DNA from: Lachnospiraceae bacterium
GTDB taxonomy: Bacteria; Bacillota; Clostridia; Lachnospirales; Lachnospiraceae
Length of the DNA stretch: 7,138 nucleotides
Direction: 5' to 3'
Assembly: GCA_017477005.1 (NCBI GenBank)
Contig: JAFUXY010000532.1
Location: 1-7,138 of the forward strand
Position numbers and translations under genes: made by a program
The notes under the pieces: model-generated
What the model saw: only the letters and a program-made list of their open reading frames with translations
Databases searched by the model: none
What the model was told of the DNA's origin: nothing
Shown: positions 1-5,965 of the stretch, piece after piece
Numbering within the stretch: the first letter of the stretch is position 1
How the letters are laid out: the number at the start of each line of letters is the position of its first letter

Positions 1-945
1 GAGCTAATGAAGAAATACGGCATTCCGACAGCCGCCTATGAGACCTTCAAGGACGCAGACTCCGCGAAGGCCTATCTGCAGGGGGCGCATTACCCGATTG
101 TCTTGAAAGCGGACGGGCTGGCGCTCGGAAAGGGCGTGTTGATCTGCGAAAATCTGTCGGAAGCACTCGAGGGCGTGAAGACCATTATGGAGGACAAGAA
201 ATTCGGAGACGCCGGAAACACGCTGGTCATAGAAGAATTTTTGACCGGCCGGGAAGTTTCCGTGCTTTCCTTCACTGATGGAAAGACGATCCAGATCATG
301 TCGTCTGCGCAGGATCACAAGCGCGCCTATGACGGCGACAAAGGGCCGAACACCGGCGGTATGGGGACGTTTTCGCCGAGTCCCTTCTACACCAAAGAAA
401 TCGACGAATTCTGCCGCAGGGAAATCTACCAAAAAACCGTGGACGCAATGGCAAGTGAAGACCGTCCGTTTGTCGGCGTGATCTTCTTTGGCCTGATGCT
501 CACGGAGAACGGCCCGAAGGTACTCGAATACAACTGCCGCTTTGGGGATCCGGAGGCACAGGTGGTGCTGCCCCGTATGGAAAACGATCTGGTCGAGGTC
601 TGCGAGGCCTGTGTCGAAGGACGGCTGGGGGATCTGACGCTCCATTTCACCGACAATGCGGCTGTCTGCGTGGTTCTGGCTTCAGATGGTTATCCTCTTT
701 CCTATGAGAAGGGCTTCGAAATCCGGGGACTCGAACGTTTTTCGGACGACCAGCATTTCTGTTTCCACGCTGGGACAGCGCTGGATGCAGAGGGAAAAAT
801 CGTCACAAACGGCGGACGGGTGCTGGGCATTACGGCTCTTGGGGAGGATCTGAATACGGCACGCCGCAAAGCCTATGCTGCTACGGAGTGGGTGGATTTC
901 GAAAACAAATATATGCGGGGAGATATTGCGAAGGATTTTCGGTGA
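1..945 (+). CDS. purD: Phosphoribosylamine--glycine ligase (GAR synthetase), 5'-truncated by window edge
   Basis: This cytosolic enzyme catalyses the second step of de novo purine synthesis: phosphoribosylamine + glycine + ATP gives glycinamide ribonucleotide (GAR), ADP and phosphate. The frame is open from base 1 and ends at TGA 943-945, giving 314 visible residues. The family is usually about 420 residues, so roughly the first 105 are outside the window, and the ATG at 7 is an internal Met rather than the start. ATP-grasp hallmarks are present in order: KADGLALGKGV (106-138), the EEFLTGREVS strand, DHKRAYDGDKGPNTGGMG (313-366) and the metal-binding LEYNCRFGDPEAQ (523-561, with Glu and Asn ligands). 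The C-terminal subdomain (about 640-940) is complete and no frameshift is seen. A terminator follows, so purD is probably the last gene of its transcript; in Clostridia it often ends a pur operon, but the upstream genes are not visible. Identification is very secure. Confidence 0.97.
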   Translation, partial: ELMKKYGIPTAAYETFKDADSAKAYLQGAHYPIVLKADGLALGKGVLICENLSEALEGVKTIMEDKKFGDAGNTLVIEEFLTGREVSVLSFTDGKTIQIMSSAQDHKRAYDGDKGPNTGGMGTFSPSPFYTKEIDEFCRREIYQKTVDAMASEDRPFVGVIFFGLMLTENGPKVLEYNCRFGDPEAQVVLPRMENDLVEVCEACVEGRLGDLTLHFTDNAAVCVVLASDGYPLSYEKGFEIRGLERFSDDQHFCFHAGTALDAEGKIVTNGGRVLGITALGEDLNTARRKAYAATEWVDFENKYMRGDIAKDFR

Positions 946-974
946 GAGGATGTGCATCCTCCCCTCCGTGCAAC

Positions 975-1005
975 AAAAAACACCTGCGTGATGCAGATGT
1001 TTTTT
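975..1005 (+). terminator. Intrinsic terminator after purD
   Basis: Arms 975-987 (six A then CACCTGC) and 993-1005 (GCAGATG then six T) pair over 13 positions with one G-T-type wobble/mismatch around a 5-nt loop, GTGAT. The 3' arm ends in a T tract, as expected for Rho-independent termination, 30 nt after the purD stop. The A tract on the 5' side could let it act on the other strand too. A second short hairpin lies just upstream (946-961, GAGGAT...ATCCTC, 4-nt loop) right after the stop codon and may assist. Confidence 0.75.
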
Positions 1006-1057
1006 AAAAGGGGGGTTATATAAATATATAAAGGGGAAATGACCAGAGGATACGTTT

Positions 1058-1086
1058 TTGGGGGATGTACCCTCAAGTCGTATAGT
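1058..1086 (+). promoter_or_regulatory. Candidate sigma-A promoter for the GGDEF-EAL gene
   Basis: A -35-like TTGGGG (1058-1063, only TTG matches the consensus) is separated by exactly 17 nt from TATAGT (1081-1086, five of six matches to TATAAT). Transcription would start near 1093 and leave a leader of about 120 nt before the ATG at 1215. The leader is AT-rich and holds two dyads: TCGTATA (1078-1084) with TATACGA (1125-1131), which overlaps the -10 box, and the perfect palindrome TGCTATAGCA (1111-1120). The weak -35 box suggests either modest expression or dependence on an activator. No c-di-GMP riboswitch core was recognised in this leader. Confidence 0.45.
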
Positions 1087-1159
1087 ATTATACTTCGTAA
1101 CCACCAATAATGCTATAGCAATCATATACGAAATACACAATTATTTTATAAAGTTTTTG

Positions 1160-1172
1160 TGTGAATTTCACA
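1160..1172. promoter_or_regulatory. Operator-like palindrome upstream of the GGDEF-EAL gene
   Basis: TGTGAA-T-TTCACA is a perfect 13-bp odd palindrome. Read more widely, TTTGTG (1156-1161) and CACAAA (1169-1174) also form inverted arms. The half-sites resemble those of Rex (TTGTGA...TCACAA) and CRP/FNR-type proteins (TGTGA...TCACA), but the spacing is one base shorter than the classical Rex site, so the binding protein is not assigned. It sits 42 nt before the ATG and about 70 nt after the predicted transcription start, where a repressor could act as a roadblock. It could also be a chance dyad in AT-rich DNA. Confidence 0.35.
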
Positions 1173-1214
1173 AAGACCATTTTTTCAAAGGGTATAAAAG
1201 GGAGAAAACTAACT

Positions 1215-3848
1215 ATGACAGAAAAAATCATTTTCCCGGATCGGGAAGTCTTGCAAAAAATGCGGCAGATCTTTGACGAGACCCTGTCCATCTATTCGTA
1301 TTGTTATGGGCGGCCCTTCGAACCGCTGCTCGTTCCGTCCGCTACGGATGATATTCTCGCCCTGCTGGACAAGGCGGTATCCGAAGACGAACGGCAGCTT
1401 TTGGTCGCTTCGTTTTCCGACCACCCGATTGAAAACATCATCATGGGGGAGAGCGTTCTACCCTGGGTTCAGATCCGGGGTGTCTCAATCCGCGACCGGC
1501 TTGAACGCTGCGTCGCCGTATGGGTCTTTGTCGCTTTCTGCGAAGACAAGCTCTCGCATGAAGACAGGCGGCGGCTGCCGCAAAACCTTCGCCTTTCCAC
1601 CGAAGCAGAATTTGAAAAGGCGATCCCCCTCGTCGAACAGCTCAACCATATGTATTTTTCGATCTACAACGAGGGGAATGAACTCTATGACCGGCTGCAG
1701 GAGCTAACCCAGGTCAACGAATGGTTCCAGAGTGAGAAACGCCGAAACGAAGTCCTGAATCAAATTTTGGATCTGCTGGAATCGGATCAGGATTTTTCCA
1801 TTATTATGGACAATATTCTTTCCGTGGCCGGAAACTATGTGCAGGTTTCCGATGCCTCTCTGCTCCGTATGCACCAGACCACCGGAAAGGTGGATATGAT
1901 CTGCGAATGGAAACGTGATGAGGCGGCTTCTCCTTTGATGGAATCCTGGATGGATTTGGATCCAAAGGAGCTGCCCTTTTTCGACGACAAGCCCTACACG
2001 CTGTCTTCGAACACCTCACTTCCGAAGGACTTCCGAGACTTTTTCCAGAAGCATGGCATTTCCGCTGGTATCTTCCTTCCATTGGAAATCGACGAGAAGG
2101 TGGTCATGTACGCCTGCTTTTTGATGCTGGGCGAACGAAAGCTCTGGACGGTGGATGAGCTGCACTTCTTCAATTCGGTCAAACGGGTCATGCAATCCAT
2201 CCTGACGAGGCGTACGACCCGCAACTCCCTCGCCACATCCTACACTGCTCTGGATCAGATCCTAGACAACAACGGCTGCGGCCTCTGTGTCATGGTGCCC
2301 GGAGAAGAGGACTATCTGTTTTCAAATGAGCTTTTCGGCCAGATGCTTTCCGACCCACGGGACGAGCACGATTTCAAAAAAACCATACTCTCGCAGGGAG
2401 ACGACGTGACCGAGATCTCGGAATACTTTGCCCAGACCTCCAAACGGTGTTTCCACGTCCAATTGGCTTTCATCCACTGGGTAGACGGACGCACGGTGCG
2501 GCTTTCCACGCTGTTTGAGATCACGGATGCCAAAATGCGGCTCGAACAGATGCGCATTGCGACGTATACGGATTACCTGACCGGGTTGTACAACCGCCAG
2601 CGTTTTGAAAGCGATTTCGACACGCTGCTGCAGGATGCGCTGCGAGCCGACGAATGCGGCAGCTTCCTCTATCTGAACCTGGACGATTTCAAAGATATCA
2701 ACGGGGGACCGGGCTTCCGGGCCGGAGACAAGATGCTCGTGGGCGTGGCAAAGGCTCTGCTTTCCATCTGCCGTCCCAAGGCGACCTGTTATCGCATTGG
2801 CGGGGACGAGTTCGGCATATTGATTCCCTTTTCGGAGCAGCAACAGGTCAAGCGTCTGATCGAGACCATCCAACACCGGTTTGAACAACCGTGGAAAATC
2901 AATGGAGAAAAATATCACTGCACCATGAGCCTTGGCGTGGTCAAATTTCCACAGGATGGCGACGATGTCGGTGAATTGATCCAACGCGCGCATCTCGCCC
3001 TGTCTCTAGCCAAGCAGAACGGCCGCGGACAGGCGGAATATTACAGTGGCGAGGACGCGGAGCTATCCGCCAAACGGCTCATGATGGAAAATGCCATGCG
3101 GCGCGCGGTAGAGGAAGGCTGCGGAGAATTCGAGGTGTATTACCAGCCTTTGATCAGCGCCACCGATCCTGAGCGAAAATGCATCGGCGCGGAGGCTTTG
3201 GTACGCTGGAATTCCCGGGTGCTCGGTTTTGTCCAGCCGGACGAATTCATTTCGATGGCGGAGTATCTGGGGCTCATCATCCCGATCGGACGCCATGTAC
3301 TGTACGAAGCCTGCCGCCATTGCAAGCGCTGGAACGATCTCGGCAACCCGGAATTCACGATCAGCGTCAATCTTTCGGTCGTGCAGCTGATGCAAAATGA
3401 CATTGTCAAAGTAATCCAACAAATGCTGCGTGAGACCAAGATGAACCCGGTCAATTTGATTTTGGAGATTACCGAGAGCGTCGCGATCCACGATATGCAG
3501 AAAGTGAAGACCACCCTTGAAGCCATCCGTGCCATGGGAATCAGCATTGCGCTCGACGACTTTGGAACAGGTTATTCTTCGCTGAGCCGCTTGAAAGACC
3601 TGCCTTTGGATGAAATCAAGATCGACAAGAGCTTTGTCGATCATATCGCCGAGGACGATTTCTCCGAAGCGCTGGTGGAAACCGTGACTTCTCTGACGGA
3701 TACGATGAAGGTCAATGTTGTCGTGGAGGGAGTCGAACAGGAGAAGCAGGCCAAGGAACTCGACACCATGAATGTCCATATGTTCCAAGGCTATCTGTTT
3801 GACAAGCCACTGACCCACGATGCCTTTGAAAAGAAATACATGAAATAA
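1215..3848 (+). CDS. Soluble c-di-GMP signalling protein: GAF, PAS-like, degenerate GGDEF and intact EAL domains
   Basis: An 877-residue protein without membrane segments, predicted mainly to hydrolyse cyclic di-GMP. The ATG at 1215 is chosen because AGGGAG (1199-1204) lies 10 nt upstream; an in-frame GTG at 1161 adds 18 residues but has no such site. Layout: residues 1-140 unassigned; a helical, probably coiled-coil linker to about 180; GAF 181-335; PAS-like 346-445; GGDEF 450-605; EAL 620-870. In the EAL domain every metal or catalytic residue known from RocR-type enzymes is present: E660 (EAL), N719, E751, D781/D782 (DDFGTGYSS), K802, E838 and Q858. The GGDEF signature (529-533) is intact, but the metal-binding Asp found in PleD is Asn488, the usual ND..GH stretch reads NGGPGF (496-501), and the RxxD inhibitory site is RPKA (520-523). 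The family knowledge suggests that such domains often bind GTP and regulate the EAL partner; that role here is inference. The ligands of GAF and PAS are unknown. Confidence 0.93.
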   Translation: MTEKIIFPDREVLQKMRQIFDETLSIYSYCYGRPFEPLLVPSATDDILALLDKAVSEDERQLLVASFSDHPIENIIMGESVLPWVQIRGVSIRDRLERCVAVWVFVAFCEDKLSHEDRRRLPQNLRLSTEAEFEKAIPLVEQLNHMYFSIYNEGNELYDRLQELTQVNEWFQSEKRRNEVLNQILDLLESDQDFSIIMDNILSVAGNYVQVSDASLLRMHQTTGKVDMICEWKRDEAASPLMESWMDLDPKELPFFDDKPYTLSSNTSLPKDFRDFFQKHGISAGIFLPLEIDEKVVMYACFLMLGERKLWTVDELHFFNSVKRVMQSILTRRTTRNSLATSYTALDQILDNNGCGLCVMVPGEEDYLFSNELFGQMLSDPRDEHDFKKTILSQGDDVTEISEYFAQTSKRCFHVQLAFIHWVDGRTVRLSTLFEITDAKMRLEQMRIATYTDYLTGLYNRQRFESDFDTLLQDALRADECGSFLYLNLDDFKDINGGPGFRAGDKMLVGVAKALLSICRPKATCYRIGGDEFGILIPFSEQQQVKRLIETIQHRFEQPWKINGEKYHCTMSLGVVKFPQDGDDVGELIQRAHLALSLAKQNGRGQAEYYSGEDAELSAKRLMMENAMRRAVEEGCGEFEVYYQPLISATDPERKCIGAEALVRWNSRVLGFVQPDEFISMAEYLGLIIPIGRHVLYEACRHCKRWNDLGNPEFTISVNLSVVQLMQNDIVKVIQQMLRETKMNPVNLILEITESVAIHDMQKVKTTLEAIRAMGISIALDDFGTGYSSLSRLKDLPLDEIKIDKSFVDHIAEDDFSEALVETVTSLTDTMKVNVVVEGVEQEKQAKELDTMNVHMFQGYLFDKPLTHDAFEKKYMK

Positions 3849-3858
3849 GAAGCAACGC

Positions 3859-3902
3859 AAAACCCCCGCCGTATCGGGTTTGTCCCATACGGCGGGGGTT
3901 TT
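3859..3902. terminator. Strong terminator between the convergent GGDEF-EAL and chemoreceptor genes
   Basis: Arms 3859-3874 and 3887-3902 form a perfect 16-bp stem (AAAACCCCCGCCGTAT and its complement) with a 12-nt loop that can add a 3-bp GGG/CCC pairing. It starts 10 nt after the GGDEF-EAL stop and ends in TTTTATTTAT on the plus strand, a good Rho-independent terminator. On the minus strand the stem also ends in four T residues but is then followed by GCGTTGC, so it is a weaker terminator for the convergent chemoreceptor gene. Confidence 0.9.
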
Positions 3903-3913
3903 ATTTATGAATC

Positions 3914-4106
3914 ATATATGATTAAAGTGCAAAATGATTCCAACGGATTGTTCCGTGCTTCGCACTCCCACAATCCTCCCCAATATTCGCATTCTCGTGC
4001 GGCTTCGCCCCACTTCATGCTCATATCGGGGCGTGCAATAAATCCATTCCCCCACTTACGTGCAAGCACAACGTGTGGGATGGCTTTTTGCACTGGAATC
4101 ATATAT
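3914..4106. repeat. MITE-like palindromic intergenic element with 21-bp terminal inverted repeats
   Basis: The end arms 3914-3934 and 4086-4106 are inverted copies (ATATATGATT, two unmatched bases, AGTGCAAAA), pairing at 19 of 21 positions. The left end is also a perfect 14-bp palindrome, AATCATATATGATT (3910-3923), and GAATCATATAT recurs as a direct repeat (3909-3919 and 4096-4106). Inside are further hairpins: GGATTGT/ACAATCC (3945-3951 with 3970-3976) enclosing GTGC-TTC-GCAC (3955-3965); CGCA/TGCG (3988-4001); CGCCCC/GGGGCG (4006-4011 with 4028-4033); and an interrupted stem 4044-4061 with 4071-4083. No transposase is encoded; open frames here (for example 3905-4102 minus) have no recognisable protein. 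The right end touches the third base of the chemoreceptor stop codon. A mobile, non-autonomous repeat or a structured RNA both fit; copy number elsewhere in the genome would decide. Confidence 0.6.
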
Positions 4107-5800
4107 TACAAAGTGAACTTTCCTACGATGTTCGCCAGCTCGTTGGACAATCCCAAGGACTCCTCGGCGATGTCACTTGCCTGTCCTGCCAAGCTCACGA
4201 TGTCGCTTTCTTTCTCGGCCATATCGGTCACGCCATTTGCGGACTCGCTCACCGTCACGTTGATGCCATTGATCGCGTCCTGGATCGACCGGATCGAATC
4301 CAACAGATCGTTGATATTGTCGGACACGCCTACCATCGTCGATTCGAAGTACTTGGCGTCTTCATGGTACTGGTTCGCCACCTCTGCGAAGGATACATAA
4401 TCCTTTGAAACCGTACCCTCGATCAGCTCAAGCATATCCGTCAAGCAGTCAGACATATGCTCCACCGCCACATTGACGTCCTTCACGATGGAAGAAATCG
4501 AACCAACTGTTTCGCCGGTCTGATTTGCCAGATTTCCAATCTCCTCTGCCACGACCGCAAAACCCTTCCCGGCTTCTCCGGCACGCGCTGCCTCGATCGA
4601 AGCATTGAGCGCCAGGAGGTTGGTCTGGTTTGCAATGGAGTTGATCTCCTCGGTCAGCTCGTCGATCCGATGCACCGCCTTGGAGTCCTCCATCGCCGCT
4701 TCGGACTTCACACGCACATCGGCAAAGATCTGATTGGTCTTTCTGCCGGACTCCTGCGCCATAGCGGAAATATCGATGGCCTTTTTCTGAATCTCTGTCG
4801 CATTCTGCGCGCCGCTGGAGGTACGCTCGTTGATCCCCCTCGCTGTCTCCGCAATCGAATCGATATTGGCTGCAATCGTCTCTGTCGTCGCCGTCGTCTC
4901 CTCCATGCTGGCTGCCAACTCTTGGCTGGTCGCCGAGTTGATCGAGGTATTCTCCGACACGTCGCCCATCGTATCACGAAGCCTTGTCGCCTTGCCATTC
5001 AGATCGACCGAAGAATTGTCGAGCTGGCCGACAATATCGATCAGCTTCGCCTTCATATCATGTACTGAATTTCCAATCTGTCCAAATTCGTCTCTCCGAC
5101 GGAAGATGGCCCAGGTTTCCGGACGCTGATCTACCTCGAGATTCAGATCCGCCACATTGTCGATCAGTTCCTTGATCGTCACAACCGGACGCACCACTCT
5201 GCCCACGATCAGGTAAGTAATAAACGCCACTATTGCAAGAACAATAATATAAATCAGAATTGAAATCCGCATAAAGCTGGATACTGCATGCGATGTCACG
5301 TCTTTTTTGTCCATCACCACCGCGCAAAAACGATCGTCATTCGTCGTCGCATAGGCTGCGAACTTCGTCACGCCGTCTACGGTATATTCTGAGGCTCCCG
5401 GCTGAACATTTTCTCCGTTTCTCAGCTTTGCTGATACCTCTGAAACAAGAGTGGATTTCGTCTGCTGCCCGATACGGCTCGGATCGTTTCCATGAAACTG
5501 CACCACTGCATCCTTGTCTGTAATCAGGATATAACTGGACTGAATCCCATTGACCTTGATGCCGCTAAACGCCTCGTTCAGATCTACTTTCGGATTCACA
5601 TCCAACAGCTTCCCATAGGCCTTCGCTACGTCCGTCATGACCGTACGCATCGTCTCTTCCATGTCGGCCCTAAAGATAACGATTGAAATCAATTCCCCCG
5701 CTATGGCGATCACGATCATAGACAACAGCACCAACAGAGCTACTGTCGTCTTGATCGAACCAAAGCCTGTTTTCCTTTCATCCCCGTGTGTGTTTTCCAA
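4106..5800 (-). CDS. Methyl-accepting chemotaxis protein with Cache-like sensor, HAMP and MCP signalling domain
   Basis: A 564-residue transmembrane chemoreceptor that would control the CheA/CheW kinase complex at the membrane. The TTG at 5800 is preferred as start because GGGAGGT (5813-5807) lies 6 nt before it. The upstream GTG at 5845 directly follows the -10 box and cannot be in the transcript; the ATG at 5815 lacks a good site. Layout: TM1 16-43; extracellular sensor about 44-176, with Cache-like features ([17 protein letters not shown]... and ...[18 protein letters not shown]); TM2 179-199; HAMP about 200-255 with Pro205 and DEFGQIG; then a long coiled coil. The kinase-control hairpin tip is fully canonical (residues 389-421, beginning [20 protein letters not shown]). 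[10 protein letters not shown] (296-305) matches the methylation-site consensus, with E300/E301 as likely acceptors. There is no C-terminal NWETF-like CheR tether. The ligand is unknown. It is divergent from the CheB-CheR fusion gene; no cheA or cheW is in the window. Confidence 0.95.
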   Translation of the reverse strand: MENTHGDERKTGFGSIKTTVALLVLLSMIVIAIAGELISIVIFRADMEETMRTVMTDVAKAYGKLLDVNPKVDLNEAFSGIKVNGIQSSYILITDKDAVVQFHGNDPSRIGQQTKSTLVSEVSAKLRNGENVQPGASEYTVDGVTKFAAYATTNDDRFCAVVMDKKDVTSHAVSSFMRISILIYIIVLAIVAFITYLIVGRVVRPVVTIKELIDNVADLNLEVDQRPETWAIFRRRDEFGQIGNSVHDMKAKLIDIVGQLDNSSVDLNGKATRLRDTMGDVSENTSINSATSQELAASMEETTATTETIAANIDSIAETARGINERTSSGAQNATEIQKKAIDISAMAQESGRKTNQIFADVRVKSEAAMEDSKAVHRIDELTEEINSIANQTNLLALNASIEAARAGEAGKGFAVVAEEIGNLANQTGETVGSISSIVKDVNVAVEHMSDCLTDMLELIEGTVSKDYVSFAEVANQYHEDAKYFESTMVGVSDNINDLLDSIRSIQDAINGINVTVSESANGVTDMAEKESDIVSLAGQASDIAEESLGLSNELANIVGKFTL

Positions 5801-5806
5801 TTTCTT

Positions 5807-5813
5807 ACCTCCC
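5807..5813 (-). promoter_or_regulatory. Shine-Dalgarno site that decides the TTG start of the chemoreceptor
   Basis: On the minus strand GGGAGGT is a near-perfect complement to the 16S rRNA 3' end. It is followed by AAGAAA and then TTG (5800-5798). No other in-frame start has a comparable site, so initiation at a leucine codon is inferred. Starting at ATG 5815 instead would place this motif inside the coding region. Confidence 0.75.
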
Positions 5814-5845
5814 ATTCCATCTTGGTTGACATTGCAGTAAACCAC

Positions 5846-5874
5846 ATTATACTCTCTTTTGCATAAAAAAACAA
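5846..5874 (-). promoter_or_regulatory. Sigma-A-type promoter for the chemoreceptor gene
   Basis: Reading the minus strand, TTGTTT (5874-5869), a 17-nt spacer and a perfect TATAAT (5851-5846). Transcription would begin near 5839, giving a leader of about 39 nt to the TTG start. It is not a SigD/sigma-28 flagellar promoter. It lies back to back with the promoter of the CheB-CheR gene; the two -35 boxes are 18 bp apart. Confidence 0.75.
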
Positions 5875-5892
5875 CGATTAGAAAAAGAAAAA

Positions 5893-5921
5893 TTGTGTTT
5901 TTTGCGAAATGGTAGTATAAT
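5893..5921 (+). promoter_or_regulatory. Sigma-A-type promoter for the CheB-CheR fusion gene
   Basis: TTGTGT (5893-5898), a 17-nt spacer and a perfect TATAAT (5916-5921). Transcription would start near 5928, leaving a leader of about 38 nt to ATG 5966. The 29-bp box shares about 21 positions with the divergent chemoreceptor promoter, including the T-rich spacer start and AGTATAAT. Confidence 0.75.
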
Positions 5922-5965
5922 ATTGTTCAATTAATGGTATTTTCATTACAGGGGGTATAGTCATT

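Noticed and set aside
4..645. 213-residue open frame on the minus strand
   Set aside because: Fully antisense to purD, whose ATP-grasp motifs are unmistakable; no recognisable protein features of its own.
1039..1110. 23-codon small ORF with GGGG just upstream of its ATG
   Set aside because: The purine run is only 2 nt from the ATG, too close for initiation, and the ORF overlaps the predicted promoter of the next gene.
1087..1214. c-di-GMP riboswitch in the leader of the GGDEF-EAL gene
   Set aside because: Looked for the conserved GEMM-type core; none was recognised.
3063..3860. 265-residue open frame on the minus strand
   Set aside because: Mirror of the EAL domain coding sequence; a by-product of codon bias, with no plausible start site or family.
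3905..4400. Open frames of 65 (minus) and 160 (plus) residues over the repeat
   Set aside because: They run across hairpins and, for the plus one, into the antisense of the chemoreceptor; no ribosome site or protein family supports them.
4457..5068. 203-residue open frame on the plus strand
   Set aside because: Antisense to the conserved chemoreceptor signalling domain; the His/Arg/Cys-rich sequence is typical of a shadow frame.
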